Assembly: GCA_013698435.1 (NCBI GenBank) | Contig: JACCVA010000278.1 | Coordinates: 1 to 6,403, forward strand | Origin: Nocardioidaceae bacterium | Lineage (GTDB): Bacteria; Actinomycetota; Actinomycetes; Propionibacteriales; Nocardioidaceae | DNA: 6,403 nucleotides | Direction: 5' to 3' | Shown: piece after piece, positions 1 to 5,740 of the stretch | Layout: every line of letters starts with the position of its first letter | Numbering within the stretch: the stretch's first letter is position 1 | The notes under the pieces: generated by a model | The model's database searches: none | What the model was told of the DNA's origin: nothing | What the model saw: only the letters and a program-made list of their open reading frames with translations | Translations under genes and position numbers: made by a program

Positions 1-546
1 ATCATGACGACCAACCTCGGGACCAAAGACATCTCCCGTGGCAGCGTCAACCTCGGGTTCAGCCAGTCGAGCGACCAGCAGGGCTCCTACGACCGGATGA
101 AGGCGAAGGTCGGCGACGAACTCAAGCAGCACTTCCGGCCTGAGTTCCTCAACCGTGTCGACGAGATCATCGTGTTCCCGCCGCTGACGCAGGACGAGAT
201 CATCCACATGGTCGACTACATGATCGATGCAGTCGAGCTGCGGATGAAGGACCGCGACATGGCACTCGAGCTGACTCAGCCGGCCAAGGAGCTGCTCGCC
301 AGGCGCGGCTTCGACCCGGTGCTGGGTGCCCGGCCGCTGCGGCGCACGGTCCAGCGCGACCTCGAGGACGTGCTCGCCGAGAAGATGCTGTACGGCGAGG
401 TCGGACCCGGACAGATCGTGCTCGTGGGTGTCGAGGGTGAGGCGCCGAACCAGACGTTCACCTTCAAGGGCACGCCCAAGTCCGAGCTGCCCGACGTGCC
501 CCCGATCGAAGAAGAAGCGCTGCCCCCGGCCGCCTCCGAAGGCTGA
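1..546 (+). CDS. clpC: ATP-dependent Clp protease ATP-binding subunit ClpC, C-terminal part (5' end outside window)
   Basis: This is the last 181 residues of a ClpC/Hsp100 AAA+ unfoldase, the cytoplasmic ring ATPase that unfolds proteins and feeds them to the ClpP peptidase. The frame is open from base 1, so the gene begins upstream of the window. The fragment opens at the sensor-1 strand of the second AAA+ module (TTNLG, residues 3-7). It then has the arginine-finger segment FRPEFLNR (45-52, R52), the conserved IIVFPPLT stretch, and the sensor-2 motif GARPLRR (109-115). These are followed by the D2 small domain and an acidic, Pro/Ala-rich tail ending EEEALPPAASEG. The tail has no recognisable motif, which is usual for this family. 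The gene ends with TGA at 544-546 and converges on mutY. Family assignment is secure; ClpC is preferred over ClpB because of the D2 sequence and the tail. Confidence 0.95.
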   Translation: MMTTNLGTKDISRGSVNLGFSQSSDQQGSYDRMKAKVGDELKQHFRPEFLNRVDEIIVFPPLTQDEIIHMVDYMIDAVELRMKDRDMALELTQPAKELLARRGFDPVLGARPLRRTVQRDLEDVLAEKMLYGEVGPGQIVLVGVEGEAPNQTFTFKGTPKSELPDVPPIEEEALPPAASEG

Positions 547-571
547 GCGGGCTCGCCGGCTGGCGGAGAAT

Positions 572-591
572 GGTCAACCAGCGGTTTGACC
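572..591. terminator. Small imperfect hairpin in the clpC/mutY convergent spacer
   Basis: GGTCAACC (572-579) pairs with GGTTTGACC (583-591) if one T is bulged, leaving an AGC loop. It lies 26 nt past the clpC stop and 1 nt before the larger hairpin. It could assist termination or 3'-end stabilisation of clpC mRNA, or lie just beyond the large hairpin on the mutY transcript. No T-tract follows on either strand. Confidence 0.35.
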
Positions 592-592
592 T

Positions 593-636
593 GAGACGCT
601 CGCGCTGCCCTGTTGCTAGGGCAGCGCGAGCGTCTC
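593..636. terminator. Perfect 19-bp stem-loop, likely bidirectional terminator of clpC and mutY
   Basis: GAGACGCTCGCGCTGCCCT (593-611) and its exact reverse complement (618-636) flank a 6-nt loop GTTGCT (612-617). It sits 46 nt after the clpC stop. Its right arm is the final coding sequence of mutY, so on the mutY transcript the stem begins inside the gene. The stem is long and GC-rich but is not followed by a clear T-run on either strand, as is common for actinobacterial terminators. The role as a bidirectional terminator is inferred from its position between convergent genes; the pairing itself is read directly from the sequence. Confidence 0.8.
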
Positions 637-1485
637 GTCGTTCTCGACCACGAGCCCGTCCTCGAGCAGGGAGTCGAGAGCGCGTTGCCGCTGGACGGCG
701 TCGTCCCAGACCGACGTCACGGCCGCCGCGGGAATGGGCTCGTCACTGTCACGAAGCAAAGCAAGGATGCGACCTCGGCACTGGCGGTCGGTGCCGGCGT
801 ACGACTGGACGCGGCGTGGCGGACCGTCGTACGCCGGATACCCGGCCACCCGCCAGGCGCAGGAGTCGCGCACCGGGCACGGGGCGCAAGCAGGGCTCGT
901 CGCCGTACACAGCAGGGCGCCGACCTCCATCAGCGCCACGCTCCAGGTGGCTGCGACGTCGCCGTCAGTGGGCAGCACCTCCTCGGCACGGGCGCGCTCG
1001 GTCGCGGTGACGTGCCGCGGCGGGAACTGGACGCCGGTCCGCCAGCGCGCGAGGACGCGGCGGACGTTCGTGTCGAGCACGATCGCTCGCTGGCGGTAGG
1101 CGAACGCCGCAACCGCAGCGGCCGTGTAGTCACCTACGCCGGGGAGCCGCCGGAGCTCGTCGTACGCCGCCGGCACTACGCCCGTGTGCTCGCCATCGAT
1201 CACGGTTGCGGCGGCGTGCAGACGAAGTGCTCGTCGTGGATAGCCGAGCCGGCCCCACCCGCGGACGGCCTGGCCGGGGGTGTCCGCGGCCAGCGCCGAA
1301 GCGGTGGGCCAGCGCCGCATCCATGCCTCGTAGACCGGCAGCACCCGGGCGACCGGCGTCTGTTGGAGCATGACCTCACTGACGAGGACTGCCCAGCCAC
1401 CGATGCCCGGTTCGCGCCATGGCAGCAGGCGCCGATGGTCGGCGTACCACTCCAGAACCTGCTGGTGGGCAACGGATGTCGGCAT
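616..1485 (-). CDS. mutY: A/G-specific adenine DNA glycosylase MutY
   Basis: MutY removes adenine mispaired with 8-oxoguanine or guanine, the last line of the GO oxidative-damage repair system. The 289-residue product has the LPWR motif (21-24) and the catalytic-helix motif SEVMLQQT (36-43) with catalytic Glu37. The helix-hairpin-helix LPGVGDY (114-120) is followed by VLDTNVRR with catalytic Asp138. The [4Fe-4S] ligands are Cys193, Cys200, Cys203 and Cys209 in the canonical C-X6-C-X2-C-X5-C spacing. It is much shorter than Escherichia coli MutY (350 aa). The MutT/NUDIX-like 8-oxoG recognition domain is missing, and residues from about 233 resemble a short winged-helix module, as I recall for other actinobacterial MutYs. 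The ATG start at 1485 places the N-terminal motifs at normal positions, but no strong Shine-Dalgarno precedes it. The TAG stop lies in the loop and first base pair of the terminator hairpin. Confidence 0.96.
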   Translation of the reverse strand: MPTSVAHQQVLEWYADHRRLLPWREPGIGGWAVLVSEVMLQQTPVARVLPVYEAWMRRWPTASALAADTPGQAVRGWGRLGYPRRALRLHAAATVIDGEHTGVVPAAYDELRRLPGVGDYTAAAVAAFAYRQRAIVLDTNVRRVLARWRTGVQFPPRHVTATERARAEEVLPTDGDVAATWSVALMEVGALLCTATSPACAPCPVRDSCAWRVAGYPAYDGPPRRVQSYAGTDRQCRGRILALLRDSDEPIPAAAVTSVWDDAVQRQRALDSLLEDGLVVENDETLALP

Positions 1486-1508
1486 GGCACGGCGATGATC
1501 CCACGAAT

Positions 1509-1521
1509 CGGTGCTGCACCG
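1509..1521. promoter_or_regulatory. Small palindrome in the divergent mutY / membrane-protein spacer
   Basis: CGGTGC-T-GCACCG is a perfect 13-bp odd palindrome located midway between the divergent starts of mutY and the downstream + strand gene, 3 nt upstream of a candidate -10 hexamer. Its position would suit an operator, but short palindromes are frequent in GC-rich DNA, and no regulator gene is nearby. Confidence 0.2.
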
Positions 1522-1524
1522 GGC

Positions 1525-1530
1525 TAACGT
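1525..1530 (+). promoter_or_regulatory. Candidate -10 element for the membrane-anchored protein gene
   Basis: TAACGT matches the actinobacterial TANNNT -10 pattern. It ends 6 nt before the GTG at 1537, so transcription could begin at that GTG and give a leaderless mRNA. No convincing -35 is visible about 17 nt upstream. Alternatively, AGGAGTGA (1533-1540) is a good Shine-Dalgarno for the in-frame ATG at 1549, which would require a start site further upstream. Confidence 0.35.
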
Positions 1531-1536
1531 GCAGGA

Positions 1537-2277
1537 GTGAGCACCGTCATGCGGCCCTCGGGACCTCTCCCGCCACGCGTGTACTGGGCGCGCAGGCTCG
1601 TGCTCCTCGCCATCGTGCTGATGGTCACCGTGCTGGTCTGGTGGCTCGTCTCGGCACCTGGGGACGCGAACGAGACAGCGGCACCGGGCGCTTCAACCAC
1701 GCGCACTCCGGTCTCCTCGAGCAGCCCCACGACCGATGTGAGACCCCAGCGCGACCCTGTGGTGAGGCACCCTCGACGCACCCGGCACTCCCCGACGCCG
1801 GGCGCGACCTCGACGGCTCCCGCAGCCCCTCCTTCGAAGACGCCGACGAAGAAGCCACGGCCGACGAAGACTCCGCTCGCCGATCCGACCGGCCCCTGCA
1901 CGCCGACCGGCGTCGACATGTCCATCGACGTGTCAGACGCCAAGGCCGGCGACAGCAACACTGCCACGTTCGAGCTCACCAGCCTGGACACGGTCGCCTG
2001 CACTCTGGAGATCACCCCGAGCACGCTGGTAGTCAAGGTGACGTCTGGTTCGGACACCGTCTGGTCGAGCGACGACTGCCCGGATGCCTTGTTGGCCAAG
2101 CAGATCGTGGTCCGCGCCGACCCGGCATCGCAGTACGAGTTCAGCTGGGGCGGCGAGAGGTCGAGCGACGGCTGCCGGCCGGTCGACAGTGCGGTCAGTC
2201 CGGGGGGCTACTGGATCCAGGCCGCACTGATCGGCGGAGAGCCGCACAAGGCGTACTTCGACCTGAAGCAGGGCTGA
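1537..2277 (+). CDS. Membrane-anchored extracytoplasmic protein of unknown function (positional counterpart of mycobacterial Rv3587c)
   Basis: The function is unknown. The 246-residue product has a short basic N-terminus, one hydrophobic segment (about 21-40, ending VWWLVSA) acting as signal anchor or uncleaved signal peptide, and a low-complexity Ser/Thr/Pro/Lys-rich linker (about 45-120, with KTP-type repeats). A compact C-terminal domain (about 121-246) looks beta-rich and has four cysteines (121, 155, 181, 213) that could form two disulfides outside the membrane. The domain ends GGYWIQAALIGG...KAYFDL, a pattern reminiscent of Ig-like or BsuPI-like beta sandwiches, though I cannot assign a family. 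GTG 1537 fits a leaderless start; ATG 1549 (residue 5) fits the AGGAGTGA Shine-Dalgarno. The gene diverges from mutY and converges on disA. That position matches, from memory, the Mycobacterium tuberculosis membrane protein Rv3587c beside disA. Confidence 0.85.
   Translation: MSTVMRPSGPLPPRVYWARRLVLLAIVLMVTVLVWWLVSAPGDANETAAPGASTTRTPVSSSSPTTDVRPQRDPVVRHPRRTRHSPTPGATSTAPAAPPSKTPTKKPRPTKTPLADPTGPCTPTGVDMSIDVSDAKAGDSNTATFELTSLDTVACTLEITPSTLVVKVTSGSDTVWSSDDCPDALLAKQIVVRADPASQYEFSWGGERSSDGCRPVDSAVSPGGYWIQAALIGGEPHKAYFDLKQG
1843..1870 (+). repeat. Short in-frame direct repeat in the Pro/Thr/Lys linker
   Basis: CCGACGAAGA occurs at 1843-1852 and 1861-1870, an 18-bp (6-codon) period, encoding the two TK(K/T)P segments of the linker. 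It is consistent with slippage-driven expansion of a low-complexity spacer, and has no evident function beyond that. Confidence 0.4.
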
Positions 2278-2281
2278 GAGT

Positions 2282-2311
2282 CGTACGTCTTCCGACATAC
2301 GGCGGAAGACG
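2282..2311. terminator. Hairpin repeat copy 1, downstream of the membrane-protein gene
   Basis: CGTCTTCCG (2286-2294) pairs perfectly with CGGAAGACG (2303-2311) around an 8-nt loop, starting 8 nt after the TGA of the + strand gene. Together with CGTA before it, this makes a 30-bp unit that recurs at 2333-2362. It is a probable terminator or 3'-end structure for the + strand gene and can fold equally in the disA transcript. No T-tract follows. Confidence 0.6.
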
Positions 2312-2332
2312 GCAATCACGGCGGAGTGGGAG

Positions 2333-2363
2333 CGTACGTCTTCCGACAGGTGCCGGCAGACGT
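2333..2363. terminator. Hairpin repeat copy 2, downstream of disA
   Basis: This is a second copy of the 30-bp unit, identical to copy 1 over the first 16 bases and at 25 of 30 positions overall. ACGTCT (2336-2341) pairs with AGACGT (2358-2363), and CCG with CGG continues the stem after one T/C mismatch; the loop is again 8 nt. It lies 23 nt past the disA stop on the minus strand, so it is the first hairpin met by disA transcripts. A terminator role is inferred. Confidence 0.55.
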
Positions 2364-2386
2364 CAGCGTGTCGCCCGCGGGTGAAC

Positions 2387-3469
2387 TTAGACGTAGCGCT
2401 CGAGGATGCTGGACTCGGCGAGACGGGAGAGACCTTCGCGGACCGAACGTGCGCGGGTGTCGCCCACGCCGTCAACAGTCTGCAGGTCTTCGATGCTGGC
2501 CGCGAGCAGCTTCTGCAAAGTGCCGAAGTGCTCGACGAGACGCTCGACCACAGCACCCGGCAACCGCGGCACCTTGGCCAGCAGCCGGTGTCCGCGGGGG
2601 CTGACCGCAGTGTCGAGGCTCTCGGTTCCGCCCAGCCCCAGGGGGCGTACGACGGTGGCGACGTCGAGCAGCTCGGTCGCCGACAGCGCGTCGATGTCAT
2701 GGAGGATCTCGTCGGCTGTGCGGGCCCGTCGCCCAGTCGGCAGGTAGTCGCGGATGACGAGCTCACGGTCGAGGTCGACCCCGGCGACCAGCTCGTCGAG
2801 CTGCAGCGACAGCAGCCGTCCGTCGCTGCCGAGCTCTAGCACATAGTCCTCGATCTCGTTGGCGATGCGGGTCACCATCTCCAGCCGCTGGACGACAGAA
2901 GCCACGTCGCGCAAGGTGACGAGGTCCTCGATCTCGAGCGCGGAGAGCGTGTTGGAGACCTCGTCGAGCCGAAGCTTGTAGCGCTCGAGCGTTGCGAGCG
3001 CCTGGTTGGCGCGAGCCAGGATCGACCCGGTGTCCTCGAGCACGTAGCGGGTGTCACCGACGTACAAGGCGATGATGTGCATCGACTGTGACACCGAGAT
3101 CACCGGGAACTGGGTCTGCTGTGCAACCCGATCCGCAGTTCGGTGGCGGGTGCCGGTCTCTTCGGTGGGGATGTCGGAGTCAGGCATCAGGTGTACGCCG
3201 GCGCGCAGGATGCGTGCGGCGTCACGGTCGCAGACGATCGCGCCGTCCATCTTGGAGAGCTCACGCAGTGCGGTGGGGTTGAAGTCGATGTCGAGGGCGA
3301 AACCGCCGGTGCAGAGCGACTCGACGATGCGGTCGGTGCCCAGGACGACCAGCGCACCGGTACGCCCTCGCAGTACGCGCTCGAGACCTTCACGAAGTGG
3401 GGTGCCGGGGGCTACCGCAGCGAGAGTGGCGCGCAACCTCGCGTTGGAGGCTTGCCTGTCACTCAGCAC
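2387..3469 (-). CDS. disA: DNA integrity scanning protein DisA, diadenylate cyclase
   Basis: DisA condenses two ATP into cyclic di-AMP and couples synthesis to DNA integrity; it forms an octamer that slides on DNA and stalls at branched structures. The 360-residue product has the N-terminal DAC domain with both signature motifs, DGA (75-77) and RHR (108-110). A helical linker (about 150-290, including ARANQALATLERYKLRLDEVS) follows, then a C-terminal RuvA-like helix-hairpin-helix DNA-binding region (about 300-360, TVDGVGDTRA at 331-340). GTG at 3469 was chosen because it gives the family length (about 355-360 aa) and has AGGGGG five nt upstream. The frame stays open further upstream, but that would run into radA. 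It lies 64 nt downstream of radA in the same direction, so co-transcription is likely, possibly with an extra internal promoter. No catalytic residue appears to be missing. Confidence 0.96.
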   Translation of the reverse strand: MLSDRQASNARLRATLAAVAPGTPLREGLERVLRGRTGALVVLGTDRIVESLCTGGFALDIDFNPTALRELSKMDGAIVCDRDAARILRAGVHLMPDSDIPTEETGTRHRTADRVAQQTQFPVISVSQSMHIIALYVGDTRYVLEDTGSILARANQALATLERYKLRLDEVSNTLSALEIEDLVTLRDVASVVQRLEMVTRIANEIEDYVLELGSDGRLLSLQLDELVAGVDLDRELVIRDYLPTGRRARTADEILHDIDALSATELLDVATVVRPLGLGGTESLDTAVSPRGHRLLAKVPRLPGAVVERLVEHFGTLQKLLAASIEDLQTVDGVGDTRARSVREGLSRLAESSILERYV

Positions 3470-3474
3470 GTCGA

Positions 3475-3480
3475 CCCCCT
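3475..3480 (-). promoter_or_regulatory. Ribosome binding site that fixes the disA start
   Basis: On the minus strand, AGGGGG is followed by 5 nt (TCGAC) and then the GTG at 3469. It is the only good Shine-Dalgarno in this stretch and supports GTG 3469 over any longer reading of the frame. Confidence 0.6.
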
Positions 3481-3514
3481 GCTCCGCTCCCTGTGTGCGC
3501 TCCCAGTGTAGGGG

Positions 3515-3520
3515 CACTGC
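3515..3520 (-). promoter_or_regulatory. Candidate -10 element for an internal disA promoter
   Basis: TACACT on the minus strand fits TANNNT and lies in the 64-nt radA-disA gap. It would give a 5' leader of roughly 40 nt that includes the disA ribosome binding site. No convincing -35 hexamer is seen, so this is only a candidate. Confidence 0.25.
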
Positions 3521-3533
3521 AGCGTGTCGGAGC

Positions 3534-4964
3534 TCAGCACTCGGGGAGGCGAAGGTCGTCCGGCAACCGAACCGGACCTTCGCCGACCACGTTGAGCAGT
3601 GCCAGCGCACGGAAGAGGTCGGCGCACTCGACCACCTGCAGATCGTCGAACTCGCGTCGAGCGGCGGGCGCGCGCTGATGGTCACGCGGAACCACCGCTC
3701 GGGTGAACCCCAGCCTGGCGGCCTCGGAGAGCCGCTGTCCGACGTTGGGCACCTGCCGTAGCTCGCCGGCCAGCCCGACCTCGCCGATCACGACGGTGGA
3801 GGTGGGGACGGCGGCGTTGGTCGCGGCGCTGGCGATGGCCACTGCCGCAGCGAGGTCGGACGACGGGCCACGCAGTGACGCACCCCCGACGGTGGAGACG
3901 TAGATGTCGAGCCGGCTCAGTCGCAGTCCGACCCGCCGCTCGAGCACCGCCAGCAGCATGGCCAGCCGGGAGGAGTCCAGGCCACTCACCGCCCGGCGCG
4001 GGGTGGCCCCGACACCCGCGGTGACGAGCGCCTGCACCTCGGCCAGCAGCGGCCGACGTCCTTCGAGGTTGACGGTGACACACGTCCCGGAGATCGGCTC
4101 GGGGTGGCGTGAGACGAACAAGCCGGTGGGGTCTGCAACCTCGACGATGCCGTCCTCGGACAGGTCGAAGCAGCCGATCTCGTCGACCGGACCGAACCGG
4201 TTCTTGGCTGCCCGCAGCAGCCGGAGCCGGGAGTTGCGCTCGCCCTCGAACTGGAGCACGACGTCGACGATGTGCTCGAGGGCACGTGGCCCCGCAATCG
4301 AGCCGTCCTTCGTCACATGCCCCACCAGCATGGTCGGCAGGTGCCGCTCCTTTGCCACCCGCACCAACGCAGCAGTCACGGCACGGACCTGGTTGACGCC
4401 GCCGGCGACGCCGTCGACGTCGTTGCTGCTGATGGTCTGGATGGAGTCGATGACCAGCAGGTCGGGCGCGACGGCATCGATGTGGGAGAGGATCGCGGAC
4501 AGCTCAACCTCACAGGCGAGGTAGAGCGACGGCTCCAGCGCGCCCGTGCGGGCTGCCCGCATCCGCACCTGCGCCGCCGACTCCTCGCCCGAGACGTAGA
4601 GGATCGTGCGGCCGCGTCGCGCGACCTGGGCGGCGACCTCGAGCAGCAGCGTCGACTTGCCGACACCGGGCTCACCCGCGAGCAGCAGCACGGCACCGGG
4701 CACGATGCCGCCACCCAGTACCCGGTCGAGCTCGGGCACGCCGCTCGACACCGACGCCGAGGCTTCCCCGTGCACCGACGGCAGCGGGAGTGCGGGCGCG
4801 GTGACCGGACCTGGAGCGAGGCGGGCAAGCCTCGGCGTGCCGAGCTCGTCGACCGTCCCCCAGGCCAGGCACTCCCCGCAACGGCCCACCCACTTCGTCG
4901 ATGTCCAGCCACACTCGGTGCATCGATAGGTGGTGGCTGCGCGTCTGGCAGAGCTTGTCGTCAT
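3534..4964 (-). CDS. radA: DNA repair protein RadA (Sms)
   Basis: RadA/Sms is a RecA-like, DnaB-type hexameric ATPase that promotes branch migration and processing of recombination intermediates. The 476-residue product has the N-terminal C4 zinc finger (Cys15, Cys18, Cys29, Cys32). Walker A GEPGVGKST spans 97-105 with Lys103, and Walker B LLVIDS spans 169-174 with Asp173. The RadA-specific KNRFG motif is at 254-258. A C-terminal Lon-protease-like domain (about 300-460, with GLDSSRLAMLLAVLE and SSDLAAAVAIASA) serves as a scaffold rather than a protease in this family. ATG 4964 is preferred over an in-frame TTG at 4994 because it puts the zinc finger at the usual distance and is preceded by a -10-like TAGCGT with leaderless spacing. 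It is followed by disA on the same strand, a conserved pairing; Bacillus RadA is reported to modulate DisA activity. Confidence 0.96.
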   Translation of the reverse strand: MTTSSARRAATTYRCTECGWTSTKWVGRCGECLAWGTVDELGTPRLARLAPGPVTAPALPLPSVHGEASASVSSGVPELDRVLGGGIVPGAVLLLAGEPGVGKSTLLLEVAAQVARRGRTILYVSGEESAAQVRMRAARTGALEPSLYLACEVELSAILSHIDAVAPDLLVIDSIQTISSNDVDGVAGGVNQVRAVTAALVRVAKERHLPTMLVGHVTKDGSIAGPRALEHIVDVVLQFEGERNSRLRLLRAAKNRFGPVDEIGCFDLSEDGIVEVADPTGLFVSRHPEPISGTCVTVNLEGRRPLLAEVQALVTAGVGATPRRAVSGLDSSRLAMLLAVLERRVGLRLSRLDIYVSTVGGASLRGPSSDLAAAVAIASAATNAAVPTSTVVIGEVGLAGELRQVPNVGQRLSEAARLGFTRAVVPRDHQRAPAARREFDDLQVVECADLFRALALLNVVGEGPVRLPDDLRLPEC

Positions 4965-4971
4965 GGCGATG

Positions 4972-4977
4972 ACGCTA
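4972..4977 (-). promoter_or_regulatory. Candidate -10 element for radA (leaderless)
   Basis: On the minus strand TAGCGT (TANNNT pattern) ends 7 nt before the A of the radA ATG at 4964, so transcription could start at the initiation codon itself. No Shine-Dalgarno is present before this ATG, which fits leaderless translation. No clear -35 is seen at the usual spacing. A promoter here would make radA-disA independent of the upstream methyltransferase. Confidence 0.4.
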
Positions 4978-4997
4978 GGTGAGTCCACCGACAAGCT

Positions 4998-5043
4998 CCG
5001 CCGCGACGCGCACGGGACAGGCCGCCTGTGTCAGTAGCGGCGG
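4998..5043 (-). terminator. Possible stem-loop at the end of the methyltransferase gene
   Basis: CCGCCGC (4998-5004) can pair with GCGGCGG (5037-5043), enclosing the stop codon and an inner palindrome ACAGGC-C-GCCTGT (5017-5029). On the minus strand this would fold at the 3' end of the methyltransferase mRNA, just before the radA promoter region. The loop is long and no T-run follows, so the terminator call is weak. Confidence 0.25.
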
Positions 5044-5738
5044 ACGCGGATGGTGATGGCGTAGTCGACGTACGTGCCCTGGTGCTCGTCCAGTATCTGC
5101 TCGGCCTGCTCGAGCGCGAACTCGATCCTGACGACCGCCTCCAGGTCGCGGCGACTCTCGAACTGCCAGCTGATCTCGCGACGCAGGGCCTCCCACCCGC
5201 GCCGGGCGAAGAAGGCGTCGACCTGCTCCTGGTCGTACGTCGGCAGCGCCCGCTGGAACCAGCGTCCGAAGGTGCTCCGGGTGGCGTCGTTGTCGATCAC
5301 GAACGCCACGCCACCACGCCGCATCACGCGGGCCAGCTCGCTCAGCCCGGCCTCACAGCCAGGACCGAAGAAGTAGGCCCACCGGGCGTGCGCGACGTCG
5401 ATGCTCCGGTCGGGAATGGGTAGTCGCTGCGCGGAACCGGTGAGCACGCTGACGTTACGAAGGTTGCGTACCCGCCGACGTGACCTGGCGGCCAGGCCGC
5501 GGTGCGGTTCGACCCCGATCACACTGCGCGCGTCGGCGGCGAACCGAGCAAGGTGGAAGCCTGCGCCGCAGCCGATGTCGAGAACAGCGGCGCCTGTCCA
5601 GGCGCGGATCTCCCGCATGGTGTGCTCGATGACCCCGCCAGGGTCGGCTGCGAGGTTCTCGAGCTCGTAGACGTCGGGGAACCGCCAGATGTTCGGGCTC
5701 GGGATCGCCTCGTCAGCGCAAGTGGCGATGGCAGCCAC
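5031..5738 (-). CDS. Class I SAM-dependent methyltransferase (Methyltransf_11 type)
   Basis: A 235-residue cytoplasmic protein with a Rossmann-fold methyltransferase core. Motif I is VLDIGCGAGFHLARF (52-66), the SAM-binding glycine loop. Motif II is VIGVEPH (73-79), with the acidic residue that contacts the ribose. LPIPDRSIDVAHARWAYFF (106-124) corresponds to the post-II/motif IV region, and LARVMRRGGVAFVID (135-149) to the late strand/motif V-VI region. The remainder (about 155-235) is variable and probably determines the substrate, which cannot be named from sequence. The GTG start at 5738 lies 2 nt after the stop of the VOC gene, suggesting translational coupling; there is no strong Shine-Dalgarno of its own. 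Residues 1-13 precede the more conserved-looking PNIWRFPDVYELEN, so the true start could lie slightly downstream, but no better initiation codon is obvious. Confidence 0.88.
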   Translation of the reverse strand: MAAIATCADEAIPSPNIWRFPDVYELENLAADPGGVIEHTMREIRAWTGAAVLDIGCGAGFHLARFAADARSVIGVEPHRGLAARSRRRVRNLRNVSVLTGSAQRLPIPDRSIDVAHARWAYFFGPGCEAGLSELARVMRRGGVAFVIDNDATRSTFGRWFQRALPTYDQEQVDAFFARRGWEALRREISWQFESRRDLEAVVRIEFALEQAEQILDEHQGTYVDYAITIRVRRY

Positions 5739-5740
5739 GC

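Noticed and set aside
613..1527. A 304-codon open frame on the + strand opposite mutY
   Set aside because: It is antisense to a secure mutY, is Arg/Gly/Ala-rich with no recognisable domain, and is typical of the long spurious frames created by GC-biased codons.
1524..2099. A 191-codon minus-strand frame opposite the membrane-protein gene
   Set aside because: It has no domain signature and no start signal, and its Val/Gly/Ser composition is explained by antisense reading of the real gene.
1419..2384. A 321-codon + strand frame overlapping mutY and the membrane-protein gene
   Set aside because: It is out of frame with the membrane protein, which has a clear transmembrane segment and folded-domain composition; the long frame is low-complexity and Arg-rich.
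3470..3533. A c-di-AMP (ydaO-type) riboswitch before disA, or elsewhere in the window
   Set aside because: The spacer is only 64 nt, too short for the known ydaO-type fold, and no other non-coding stretch in the window is long enough.
3470..3685. N-terminal extension of disA up to 3685
   Set aside because: The extra 72 residues overlap the 3' end of radA, look compositionally random, and exceed the usual DisA length. GTG 3469 has a good ribosome binding site.
4965..4994. TTG start for radA at 4994
   Set aside because: It adds ten residues before the usual N-terminus, lacks a ribosome binding site, and covers the likely promoter.
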